Shown: positions 43,380 through 52,038 of the stretch, piece after piece | Layout of the letters: each line of letters opens with the position of its first letter | Numbering within the stretch: position 1 is the first letter of the stretch | Assembly (NCBI RefSeq): GCF_000331995.1 | Contig: NC_020134.1 | Coordinates: forward strand, 558,001-622,000 | DNA length: 64,000 nucleotides | Direction: 5' to 3' | From: Thermoclostridium stercorarium subsp. stercorarium DSM 8532 | GTDB taxonomy: Bacteria > Bacillota > Clostridia > DSM-8532 | Translations under genes and position numbers: made by a program | Notes under the pieces: generated by a model | What the model was told of the DNA's origin: nothing | Database searches by the model: none | The model's input: the letters and a program-made list of their open reading frames with translations, nothing else

Positions 43380-44783
43380 ATGATGCGTTCGATGTTTTCA
43401 AGCGTATCAGGCTTGAAAGCTCACCAGACGAAAATGGATGTAATTGGTAATAACATTGCCAATGTAAATACAGTCGCTTTTAAAGCCAGCCGGGTTACCT
43501 TCGCCGAAATATTCGCCCAGACGGTTTCCGGAGCAAGTGCGCCGGACCCGGATACCGGCAGAGGAGGAACAAATCCGGTTCAGATTGGTCTTGGAATGAA
43601 TGTGAATTCAATAGATACGCTTATGACACGTGGAAGCCTGCAGCGTACCGATAATCCCACGGATTTGTCGATTGACGGTGAAGGTTTCTTTATAGTACGA
43701 AACGGCAATGAGGGTACGTATATGTTTACCCGTGCAGGCAATTTTACAATTGACAAACTCGGAAACCTTGTTACCGCAGATGGTTTAAACGTACTGGGCT
43801 GGCAGAAATACACCGTGGATGACAACGGAAACTATATTTTTGATACCGAGGAAGAACTCACTCCGATAAACCTTTATGAAGACGAATACAACCTGAATAA
43901 ACGGGTGCTTGCCGCAAAGGCTACAACCCAGGCGGTACTGGCAGGGAACCTCGATGCTACGAATACCACCATAAACTCAAACAATGGCCAGATAATTGAC
44001 ACCAACGGAGACCAAATTCCCGAAGACGGGGAAGGCAAAAACTACGATGCGCATTTTATAGTTCCTTTATCGGTGTACGATGCCCTCGGAAATGAATACA
44101 AACTGAATATAAGTTTTTGGAAGACCTATGTGGACACAAGCGGCAGTTCACCTCAGACCATATGGTATTACAGGATCTCGGCATCCGGAGCAGGTTTTGG
44201 TGACAGCGGCGGCGACAGCGCAGCTTCCGGATATATAAAATTCGACAGCAAAGGAAAAATTATAACCGATGACAGTAATTACAGCGTTACTCCTCAAATA
44301 AAAGTTACGCCTGATCCAAGCGTCGGAACCGATTCCTTTACTTTTGAGCTCAACCTGGGAAAACTTACGATGTACGCTACCGACAGTTCCGTAAAACCCA
44401 CTCAGGTAGACGGTTATCCGCCGGGGACGCTGGAAGCTTTCAGCATAGGTTCCGACGGTGTGATTGTCGGAGTATACAGCAATGGAAAACAACAGCCTTT
44501 GGGAATGGTGGCAATTGCGGTATTTGACAATGCCGCAGGCCTGCAAAGAATGGGAAACAACCTGTTTATTGCCACGTCAAACTCCGGTGATTTCACAAGA
44601 GCACTGAAACCCGGTACCGAAGGCGCAGGAAGCCTGAATCCCGGAACACTGGAGATGTCGAACGTGGATCTGGCCCAGGAATTTACCGAAATGATTATAA
44701 CTCAGCGTGGCTTCCAGGCAAACAGCAGGGTTATAACAGCTTCGGACGAAATGCTTCAGGAACTGGCCAATCTGAAGAGGTAA
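43380..44783 (+). CDS. flgE: Flagellar hook protein FlgE
   Basis: The 467-residue product has the axial N-terminus FSSVSGLKAHQTKMDVIGNN, a variable exposed middle, and the C-terminal FTEMIITQRGFQANSRVI motif. It forms the hook. ATG 43380 (a second ATG follows directly) is preceded by GGGAGG. A sigma-28-like promoter and competing hairpins lie upstream, suggesting extra control of this high-copy protein. Confidence 0.96.
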   Translation: MMRSMFSSVSGLKAHQTKMDVIGNNIANVNTVAFKASRVTFAEIFAQTVSGASAPDPDTGRGGTNPVQIGLGMNVNSIDTLMTRGSLQRTDNPTDLSIDGEGFFIVRNGNEGTYMFTRAGNFTIDKLGNLVTADGLNVLGWQKYTVDDNGNYIFDTEEELTPINLYEDEYNLNKRVLAAKATTQAVLAGNLDATNTTINSNNGQIIDTNGDQIPEDGEGKNYDAHFIVPLSVYDALGNEYKLNISFWKTYVDTSGSSPQTIWYYRISASGAGFGDSGGDSAASGYIKFDSKGKIITDDSNYSVTPQIKVTPDPSVGTDSFTFELNLGKLTMYATDSSVKPTQVDGYPPGTLEAFSIGSDGVIVGVYSNGKQQPLGMVAIAVFDNAAGLQRMGNNLFIATSNSGDFTRALKPGTEGAGSLNPGTLEMSNVDLAQEFTEMIITQRGFQANSRVITASDEMLQELANLKR

Positions 44784-44874
44784 ATCCTTACATACTGACG
44801 GGTAACGGAAAACCGGCATGGAACTCCGGTTTCCGTTACCGTACAGGATATTTGATACTGGGCTGGTGATTATT

Positions 44875-45096
44875 GTGATTGAAGTTACCCGGCTTAATAA
44901 TAAAGCGTTTATACTGAACTGTGAGTGGATTGAAACAGTCGAGGCAACCCCGGATACCGTGATTACGCTTACGAACGGCAGAAAGTATGTTGTTGCCGAA
45001 AAGGTTGAAGAGGTTGTCCGGAAAGTGATAGAATATAAAAGGAAAATTATGTTTCGTGATGTTAGTGATATTGTCGTAACAGACGTTGACAAGTAA
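44875..45096 (+). CDS. flbD: FlbD/SwrD family flagellar protein
   Basis: The 73-residue product (IEVTRLNNKAFILN...IETVEATPDTVITLTNGRK) belongs to the small FlbD family; in B. subtilis SwrD raises flagellar motor torque. Start GTG 44875 fits the family N-terminus but has a weak binding site; the in-frame upstream ATG 44818 is less likely. Confidence 0.9.
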   Translation: MIEVTRLNNKAFILNCEWIETVEATPDTVITLTNGRKYVVAEKVEEVVRKVIEYKRKIMFRDVSDIVVTDVDK

Positions 45097-45118
45097 TCTT
45101 TCATAAGGGGTGTACCGA

Positions 45119-45637
45119 TTGGAAAAGAAGGGCGTATATACCGTTTTACTGTCAATAATTGCTGTGCTTTCTCTGGCGTTGGCAGTTTTGATAATTTTTT
45201 TGTTTATATCATATCCCAATATGAAAAATCAGAAAGCCACTGTAGTCAGTACCGAAATCAGCGACCGGTATGTTGCTGATGACGAACTGGCTGAGTTTAA
45301 ATTATTTGGCGGCGAGGAAAAGGTGTTTGCGTTAAAGGACGAACCCGATCGTCCGGATTCTATCGCGCTGGTTTCCATCTCGATCAAATGCGATGTGGGT
45401 GAGAAACGCAAGAATGAAGAAAGGATCAATAACCTGATCTCGCTGTATAAAAGTGAACTTGAGCAGGCTGTGGGAGACTATTTTGCAAATATAACCTATA
45501 CCGAAGCAAAAGCTCCTGAATTCCGCTCCAAAGCAAGAGAAGAACTTATGGAGATTTTCAATAATATTCTGAACGAGAATAAGCAGGCCAAGCAGAAAAT
45601 AATATACAAGGTTACGCTGAATATTCTTCCACAGTAA
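45119..45637 (+). CDS. fliL: Flagellar basal-body protein FliL
   Basis: The 172-residue product has one membrane helix near the N-terminus (about 8-32) and a periplasm-side-type FliL domain to the end. It associates with the stator units. TTG 45119 is eight bases after AAGGGG; GTG 45110 overlaps the site. Confidence 0.93.
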   Translation: MEKKGVYTVLLSIIAVLSLALAVLIIFLFISYPNMKNQKATVVSTEISDRYVADDELAEFKLFGGEEKVFALKDEPDRPDSIALVSISIKCDVGEKRKNEERINNLISLYKSELEQAVGDYFANITYTEAKAPEFRSKAREELMEIFNNILNENKQAKQKIIYKVTLNILPQ

Positions 45638-45670
45638 GACAGGCTTTAACCGCCAAAAGGAGGTAGTAGT

Positions 45671-46660
45671 TTGGGGGACATATTATCCCAGAGCGAAATA
45701 GACGATTTATTGGCACAGCTGATTGCCGGTGAAATAAATGCCAATGAACTTAAAAACAATAAACAGGAAAAGAAAGTTAAAAAGCATGATTTTAAACGTC
45801 CAAGCAAGTTCGCAAAGGAACATTTGCGTACATTGCAGATTATACAGGAGAACTATGCCAGGCTGATAACCAACTTTCTTTCGGGATATTTGAGAACGTT
45901 GGTTCAGATTGACGTAATATCCATGGAAGCGGTGCAGTTCTCTGAATTTACAAACTCCATAGCAAATCCGGCAGTTCTGGCTATTATAAATTTTAATCCG
46001 CTGCCCGGCAATATTATCCTTGATATATCTCCTGTGCTCGCCTATGCGCTTATAGAAAGAGTGCTTGGTGGCAAAGGCGGTAACAAGATTGAAAAAGTTC
46101 GTGGTTTTACCGAAATAGAAATCGCGATACTCATGAGGATAATATCCCAGATGCTGACATATATGCGGGAACCGTGGGAAAACGTCGTGGAAGTGCACCC
46201 TACTCTCAGCGTTATTGAGACCAACGCACAGTTTGTTCAGATAATAAATCCCACTGAAATGGTAGCCCTTGCAACGTTTAATGTAAAAGTCGGCGAAGTG
46301 GAAGGATTTATGAACCTTTGCATACCGCATATGGTAATGGAGCCGGTGATGGACAAGCTGAGCACGAAAATATGGTTTTCAATAATAGAAAAGGAAACCG
46401 ATGAAGAAACCAAACTGTCCATTGAGAAAAAGGTAGAGCAAACCCAAATTCCCGTAACTGCGGTTCTTGGCAGAACCACCCTTACTGTAGCTGAGTTTCT
46501 GGAATTACAGGTGGGAGACGTTTTACAGCTGGATACACGTGTAGATGGGGATATTCAGGTGCTGGTAGGTCCTTTGCATAAATTTAACGGTAAACCCGGG
46601 GTTAAAAACAAGAAGATTGCAGTTAAAGTGACCGGGGTAGTCAGAAGGGAGGACGAATAA
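45671..46660 (+). CDS. fliM: Flagellar motor switch protein FliM
   Basis: The 329-residue product begins with the CheY-P-binding helix ILSQSEIDDLLAQL, then the CheC-like middle domain and a C-terminal SpoA domain (about 250-325) that joins FliN/FliY. TTG 45671 is preceded by AAGGAGG. The fliY start follows immediately after the stop. Confidence 0.97.
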   Translation: MGDILSQSEIDDLLAQLIAGEINANELKNNKQEKKVKKHDFKRPSKFAKEHLRTLQIIQENYARLITNFLSGYLRTLVQIDVISMEAVQFSEFTNSIANPAVLAIINFNPLPGNIILDISPVLAYALIERVLGGKGGNKIEKVRGFTEIEIAILMRIISQMLTYMREPWENVVEVHPTLSVIETNAQFVQIINPTEMVALATFNVKVGEVEGFMNLCIPHMVMEPVMDKLSTKIWFSIIEKETDEETKLSIEKKVEQTQIPVTAVLGRTTLTVAEFLELQVGDVLQLDTRVDGDIQVLVGPLHKFNGKPGVKNKKIAVKVTGVVRREDE

Positions 46661-47821
46661 ATGGGAGACATGCTTTCCCAGGCTGAGATTGATGCGCTGC
46701 TGAGCGGTACGTTTGACATTGGTGATGATACTGACTCTAACTATGATAATAACAAAATGGGAAACATACTCACCGCCGAAGAAATTGATGCTTTGGGTGA
46801 GATTGGAAATATAAGTATGGGGACCTCAGCGACCACGCTTTATATGTTGCTGGGACAAAAGGTGACAATAACAACTCCGAAAGTTTCGGTTACAACGTGG
46901 GAGCAGCTTTCAAAGCAATATCCTGAGCCTTATGTTGCGGTAAAAATAAAGTATACTGACGGCATAATAGGAGATAATCTGCTGATTATAAAAGAACATG
47001 ATGTAAGGGTTATTACCGACCTTATGATGGGCGGTAACGGAATAGTGGATGACAGTACCGAAATAACCGATTTGCACCTCAGCGCCATAAGTGAGGCAAT
47101 GAATCAGATGATTGGCTCTGCTGCGACATCGTTGTCGTCAATGTTTCACAAAAGAGTGGAGATTTCGCCACCCGAATCGTTACTGGTACATTTTGCAGAG
47201 GACATTGACAAAATCCGTTTTGACAAAAAGCAGGAAGTGGTAATGGTAGGTTTTACTTTAAAAGTCGGTGATCTGATTGACAGTTCAATGATGCAGTTAT
47301 TGCCCATTGAGTTTGCAAAGGAAATGGTTGCTAATCTTATAAATACACAGATTGGTAACCGGGAGGTGAAAACAATAAAATCGGAACAGAATACAACAGG
47401 AGCTGGTGCTTCGCGTGCGGTTCAGCAGGAAACTTACACTATGCAGCAAACCCACGACGCACAACAAAACAATTATTATGCTTCACCCGGCACGAAGCAG
47501 TCGGATGAACCGATTGTAAACGTGAGACCTGCGGAGTTTCAGTCTTTTGATTCAGGGCCGATGCAGGTTGGGTCGCAGAACATCAGTCTGCTGATGGATG
47601 TGCCACTTCAGATTACGGTTGAACTGGGCAGAACCACGAAGACAATCAAGGAAATACTTGAATTTGGTCAGGGAACGATTATTGAACTGGACAAGCTGTC
47701 GGGTGAACCGGTAGATATACTTGTTAACGGTAAAAATATTGCAAAAGGTGAAGTAGTTGTTATAGATGAAAGCTTCGGTGTAAGAATTACCGATATAGTT
47801 CATCCGTCAAAAAGGCTTTAA
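46661..47821 (+). CDS. fliY: Flagellar motor switch phosphatase FliY
   Basis: The 386-residue product has an N-terminal CheY-binding-like peptide (MLSQAEIDALLSG), a CheC-type phosphatase domain with both active-site motifs (E...GNISMG...P and SEAMNQM...P), a Gln/Asn-rich linker (about 240-290) and a C-terminal FliN-like SpoA domain. It should dephosphorylate CheY-P at the motor. The ATG directly follows the fliM stop. Confidence 0.95.
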   Translation: MGDMLSQAEIDALLSGTFDIGDDTDSNYDNNKMGNILTAEEIDALGEIGNISMGTSATTLYMLLGQKVTITTPKVSVTTWEQLSKQYPEPYVAVKIKYTDGIIGDNLLIIKEHDVRVITDLMMGGNGIVDDSTEITDLHLSAISEAMNQMIGSAATSLSSMFHKRVEISPPESLLVHFAEDIDKIRFDKKQEVVMVGFTLKVGDLIDSSMMQLLPIEFAKEMVANLINTQIGNREVKTIKSEQNTTGAGASRAVQQETYTMQQTHDAQQNNYYASPGTKQSDEPIVNVRPAEFQSFDSGPMQVGSQNISLLMDVPLQITVELGRTTKTIKEILEFGQGTIIELDKLSGEPVDILVNGKNIAKGEVVVIDESFGVRITDIVHPSKRL

Positions 47822-47830
47822 AAGATTGAA

Positions 47831-47852
47831 TTTATTTGATTTTGCAAATAAA
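47831..47852 (+). other. Hairpin between fliY and cheY
   Basis: TTTATTTG, loop ATTTTG, CAAATAAA, in an AT-rich 74-base gap. It lacks a T-run and may be a processing site or chance. Confidence 0.3.
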
Positions 47853-47895
47853 ATATTATTGACTGTTTAAATATTGCAAGGAGAGGATTCAGGGT

Positions 47896-48255
47896 ATGGC
47901 TAATATACTGATCGTGGATGATGCGGCTTTTATGAGAATGATGATTAAGGACATACTTGTGAAGAACGGCTACAATGTGGTTGGTGAAGCTGAAAACGGT
48001 TTAAAGGCAGTTGAAAAATATAAAGAGCTTTCGCCCGACTTGGTGATTATGGATATTACCATGCCTGAAATGGACGGTATTCAGGCTGTTAAACAAATCA
48101 AGAAGATTAATGCCGATGCAAAGATAATCATGTGTTCCGCCATGGGACAACAGGCTATGGTAATAGAATCAATTCAGGCAGGAGCACGGGATTTTATCGT
48201 AAAACCTTTCCAGGCCGACAGGGTATTGGAGGCAGTCAAAAAGGTTGTTGGATAG
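47896..48255 (+). CDS. cheY: Chemotaxis response regulator CheY
   Basis: The 119-residue single receiver domain has D8-D9, phospho-acceptor D53, S81 and K103 in place. Phosphorylated CheY binds FliM/FliY to set rotation. It lies within the flagellar operon as in B. subtilis; no cheA or other che genes are in the window. The ATG follows AAGGAGAGG. Confidence 0.96.
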   Translation: MANILIVDDAAFMRMMIKDILVKNGYNVVGEAENGLKAVEKYKELSPDLVIMDITMPEMDGIQAVKQIKKINADAKIIMCSAMGQQAMVIESIQAGARDFIVKPFQADRVLEAVKKVVG

Positions 48256-48266
48256 GATAATTAAAA

Positions 48267-48800
48267 ATGAGTGAATTGCTGTATTTGCCAGTATGCTTAT
48301 CATCGGGCGGCATACAGGAGAATACCCGCAGTGCAGGTCAGATGCTTGAACTGTTAGGTATTTTCCTTATATTTTGCTGTGTGCTTTATCTTGCCTATGT
48401 GGCCTCGCGCTATATAGGCAAAAAGTTTTCTGTTGCCGGAAAATCAAAATATATAAAAGTTGTAGACAGAGTAAGTTTTGGACTGGACAAACATTTGGTT
48501 CTTGTAAAAGTGGGGAAGGAACATTTCCTGTTTTTATTGGGCAAAAAGGATTTTCAGACGGTGGCCAAAGTGGAGATTGATGACGAAACTGCTGAAAAAG
48601 AGCAGGATAATGAAGAAAAAGAAACGGCTTTTAATTTCCGTGAGATTTTTGACAAATATGTCGGCAAAGATTTGAAAAAAACAAGGACGGGTCCCCAAAA
48701 CAGTCAGAAAGAAGAAACTCCCGACAGAAATGAAACAATGAGGGAGAATATAGAGAGACTTAGAAAAATGCAGGAAAAAAGCTTCGATAAGGAAGTTTAA
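48267..48800 (+). CDS. fliO: Flagellar biosynthetic protein FliO
   Basis: The 177-residue product has one membrane helix (about 28-50) and a cytoplasmic domain with VVDRVSFGLDKHLVLVKVG, then a charged tail. FliO helps assemble the FliP export core. It follows cheY in the usual order. Sequence similarity in this family is low, so position supports the call. Confidence 0.9.
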   Translation: MSELLYLPVCLSSGGIQENTRSAGQMLELLGIFLIFCCVLYLAYVASRYIGKKFSVAGKSKYIKVVDRVSFGLDKHLVLVKVGKEHFLFLLGKKDFQTVAKVEIDDETAEKEQDNEEKETAFNFREIFDKYVGKDLKKTRTGPQNSQKEETPDRNETMRENIERLRKMQEKSFDKEV

Positions 48801-48806
48801 GGTGTT

Positions 48807-49583
48807 ATGTGCGTAAAAGGGAAAAAACTGTTTTTTTCGGTACTGGTAATATTGCTTTTAACAACTGTTTTTAATATTAATTCAAACGCGCAGCCTGGAA
48901 TAACCATTTCAAATGATGGAATTACCATAACTGCTTCCGATAATCCGGAAGATGTTACGGACAGCATAAAGCTGTTGCTTTTTCTGACGGTACTGTCGGT
49001 ACTTCCGTCAATAATAATAATGATGACATCCTTTACAAGGATTATTGTCGTGCTTTCTTTTTTAAGAAACGCAATGGGAACTCAGCAGATGCCGCCTAAT
49101 CAGGTCCTTATCGGTTTGGCTCTGTTTCTCACCTTTTTTATTATGTCGCCGGTTCTGAGTGATTTGAATGAACAGGCGCTAAAACCTTTGTCGGAAAATG
49201 AAATAACTTTGGAAGAGGCGATTGACAAAGCATCTTATATCATGAAGGATTTTATGCTGAATAAGGCCAAGGTGAGGGAAAAGGATCTGGCGCTGTTTGC
49301 CAACATCGCCCGGATAGAGGAGCCCGAAAACCTGATGGATTTACCGATGAAGGTAGTTATTCCGGCATTTATGATTAGTGAGCTGACTACGGCGTTCAAA
49401 ATGGGGTTTATGCTGTACATACCTTTTCTTGTAATTGACATGGTGGTTGCAAGTACGTTGATGTCAATGGGAATGATGATGCTTCCGCCGGTAATGATCT
49501 CGCTGCCCTTTAAGATATTGCTGTTTTTACTGGTGGATGGCTGGAATCTCGTGATAGGAACTATTGTCCAATCTTTCGGATAA
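48807..49583 (+). CDS. fliP: Flagellar export gate protein FliP
   Basis: The 258-residue product has a signal peptide-like N-terminus, then four membrane helices and the family signatures MMTSFTRIIVVLSFLRNA and GFMLYIPFLVIDMVVAS. It forms the pore of the export gate with FliQ and FliR. Confidence 0.97.
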   Translation: MCVKGKKLFFSVLVILLLTTVFNINSNAQPGITISNDGITITASDNPEDVTDSIKLLLFLTVLSVLPSIIIMMTSFTRIIVVLSFLRNAMGTQQMPPNQVLIGLALFLTFFIMSPVLSDLNEQALKPLSENEITLEEAIDKASYIMKDFMLNKAKVREKDLALFANIARIEEPENLMDLPMKVVIPAFMISELTTAFKMGFMLYIPFLVIDMVVASTLMSMGMMMLPPVMISLPFKILLFLLVDGWNLVIGTIVQSFG

Positions 49584-49638
49584 CGGGATCCGACACAGAG
49601 AGGGCGAAGTTCCGGGTTTCGCATGACGGAGGTTTGCT

Positions 49639-49908
49639 ATGGAACAGCTGGTTTTGGACCTTGCAAGGGATGCGGTGCTGGTTATAATCAAATTGTGTGC
49701 ACCCCTTTTAGGAGTGGCTTTAATAGTTGGTTTGGCAATAAGCATATTCCAGGCTACAACTCAAATTCAGGAACAGACTCTTTCCTTTGTTCCTAAAATT
49801 CTGGCCGTTTTCCTTTCCCTGTTTATATTTGGTTCATGGCTTATGACCACTTTAAAGGAATTTACGTTAAGGATCTATGAGAATATATTAAGATTTATAT
49901 ACTATTAG
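49639..49908 (+). CDS. fliQ: Flagellar export gate protein FliQ
   Basis: The 89-residue product has two membrane helices and the family motif GLAISIFQATTQIQEQTLSF. It is part of the FliPQR gate. The ATG follows a GGAGG site. Confidence 0.97.
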   Translation: MEQLVLDLARDAVLVIIKLCAPLLGVALIVGLAISIFQATTQIQEQTLSFVPKILAVFLSLFIFGSWLMTTLKEFTLRIYENILRFIYY

Positions 49909-49949
49909 GCTATTGTTGATTACCGACTGACGATTGCAGGGAGACCGGT

Positions 49950-50735
49950 ATGGATTTTGATGCATTGCTCGATTTATGGGATGTTTTTTTATTGATATTT
50001 GTCCGTGTTACCGGCTTGTTTGTTGTATCTCCGATTTTCGGCAGAAGGGATATACCGGCTTATTATAAAATCGGTTTTTCTTTTTTGCTTGCGATTGTTA
50101 TTTCCAGTGCAATACCGATGCCCGATTTGGGGCAATATTCCAGTTTATTGTCTTTCTTTCTGCTGGTAATAAAGGAATTTCTTATAGGCCTGATATTGGG
50201 TTATATATCATACCTGATTACAACTTCAATATATTTTGCAGGTCAGATTATCGACATGCATATGGGCTTTGGCATGGTCAATGTCTTTGATCCGCTGACG
50301 AATATCCAGATACCCGTCACCGCAAATTTTTATTATATTCTGGCGACTCTTATGATGCTTGCGATAGACGGACATCACCTTCTTATTTATACACTGTGTG
50401 AAAGCTTCACACTGTTTCCGATAGGGAGTAAAATTGTTATCGGACAGTCACTGGTGGATTTTGCGGCAGATATCATTACATCGGTGTTTTCAGTGGGCTT
50501 TAAAATTGCCGCTCCGATAACTGCAGCACTGTTGATAACAGACATGGCGCTGGGAATTATAGCGAAAGCCGTCCCTCAGGTTAACGTTTTTATTGTCGGA
50601 CTGCCGCTGAAAATACTCGTGGGTTTTTTTGTAATTACCGTCACAATTGCGGCATTCAGGAGTGTCGTCCATGTACTGATGGGCGGTATGCAGGACGAGA
50701 TTGTGAAATTTCTGGGAATTATAAGGGGTGAATGA
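49950..50735 (+). CDS. fliR: Flagellar export gate protein FliR
   Basis: The 261-residue product is a polytopic membrane protein with about six helices and the FliR-type GQIIDMHMGFGMVNVFDP stretch. It completes the FliPQR gate and contacts FlhB, encoded next with a six-base gap. Confidence 0.96.
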   Translation: MDFDALLDLWDVFLLIFVRVTGLFVVSPIFGRRDIPAYYKIGFSFLLAIVISSAIPMPDLGQYSSLLSFFLLVIKEFLIGLILGYISYLITTSIYFAGQIIDMHMGFGMVNVFDPLTNIQIPVTANFYYILATLMMLAIDGHHLLIYTLCESFTLFPIGSKIVIGQSLVDFAADIITSVFSVGFKIAAPITAALLITDMALGIIAKAVPQVNVFIVGLPLKILVGFFVITVTIAAFRSVVHVLMGGMQDEIVKFLGIIRGE

Positions 50736-50741
50736 GTTTTT

Positions 50742-51890
50742 TTGAGATCCGCCGGTAGTAAAAAATTTACAGCACAATTCAGTAAAAGCAGAGTGCCGAT
50801 AAGAGTCAACTTACAGCTTTTTGCCGACAGTCAGAAAACCGAGAAGGCAACTCCGAAAAGAAGGAAGGATGCCCGAAAAAAAGGTCAGGTTCTGTACAGC
50901 AGGGAGATTTCTTCCGCTCTGGTCTTACTGTTTGTGTTTCTCACAATCAAGGCGCTGAAAGAATTTATATACAATCAGACATCGGCGCTTTTCAGGGCAA
51001 GCATGAATTTGGCGATAAATTTCAATGCAAGCTCCATTAATGAAATAATGGGGCTTTTGGGTTTAACCATGCTGCAGCTGCTTAAAATTGTCGGCCCGTT
51101 TTTTGCGGTGTCGTTGGTTGCCGGTGTTGGTTCAAGTTATGCCCAGGTCGGTTCGCTGTTTACCACGGAACCGCTGAAGCCCAAACTCAGCAGGATAAAT
51201 CCGATTAACGGGGTAAAGAGAATTTTTTCATTAAGAGGGTTAATTGAACTTTTAAAGGCGATATTAAAAATAATTATAATTGGCGTTGTGGCGTGGAAAA
51301 GCATTCAGGCTGAGACAAATAACATTGCAAGGCTTATGAATCTGGATTTGCTGCAGGCGGCGGGTTATATTGTGTCCACATCGATAAACGTCGCGATCAA
51401 GATTTGTCTGTGCATGGTTGCGATAGCGGTGCTGGATTTTCTGTATCAGTGGTGGCAGTATGAGCGGGATTTGAGAATGACAAAGCAGGAGGTTAAGGAA
51501 GAATACAAGGAAACCGAAGGAAATCCTGAAACAAAACAAAGGATACGCAGTAAAATGCGGGAAATTTCAACCCGCAGAATGTTAAGTGAAGTACCGAAAG
51601 CTGATGTGGTAATCACAAACCCCACCCATTATGCCGTGGCAATTCTGTACGATGCCGACAAAGCGCCAGCGCCTGTCGTAATCGCGAAGGGACAGGACTA
51701 TATTGCGATGCGTATTAAGGAAGTGGCAAAGGAACACGGTGTGGAAATAGTTGAAAACAGGGAAGTGGCGCAGGCACTGTATAAAAACGTGGAAATAGGG
51801 CAGCAGATACCGCCTGAACTGTACCAGGCCGTGGCTGAAATCCTTGCTTTTGTATACAGATTAAAAGGCAAAGCTCCTGCTCAGGCATAA
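50742..51890 (+). CDS. flhB: Flagellar export switch protein FlhB
   Basis: The 382-residue product has four membrane helices and a cytoplasmic domain with the self-cleaving motif N293-PTH. Cleavage there changes substrate specificity from hook to filament proteins. The N-terminus is uncertain: TTG 50742 has AGGGG about 13 bases upstream, while GTG 50793 starts nearer the conserved LQLFADSQKTEKATPKRR. It is the last flagellar gene in the window; flhA, flhF and flhG, which usually follow, are not here. Confidence 0.94.
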   Translation: MRSAGSKKFTAQFSKSRVPIRVNLQLFADSQKTEKATPKRRKDARKKGQVLYSREISSALVLLFVFLTIKALKEFIYNQTSALFRASMNLAINFNASSINEIMGLLGLTMLQLLKIVGPFFAVSLVAGVGSSYAQVGSLFTTEPLKPKLSRINPINGVKRIFSLRGLIELLKAILKIIIIGVVAWKSIQAETNNIARLMNLDLLQAAGYIVSTSINVAIKICLCMVAIAVLDFLYQWWQYERDLRMTKQEVKEEYKETEGNPETKQRIRSKMREISTRRMLSEVPKADVVITNPTHYAVAILYDADKAPAPVVIAKGQDYIAMRIKEVAKEHGVEIVENREVAQALYKNVEIGQQIPPELYQAVAEILAFVYRLKGKAPAQA

Positions 51891-51946
51891 TTTTTTACAT
51901 ATCCGGTTAATATCGGGGCAGAAGGCGATGTTTAAATCCTGCGCGT

Positions 51947-51971
51947 GATAGCTTTTGTTGCAAAGGCTATC
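51947..51971. other. Hairpin between flhB and the radical SAM gene
   Basis: GATAGCTTTTG, loop TTG, CAAAGGCTATC: an 11-bp stem with one G-U. No T-run follows on either strand, so I do not call it a terminator. Confidence 0.35.
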
Positions 51972-52038
51972 TGAAAAACACGGTGGTTATAAATAAACAG
52001 TAAGGAATTGGGCGGGAAAATTTAAAAGGAGAATGATG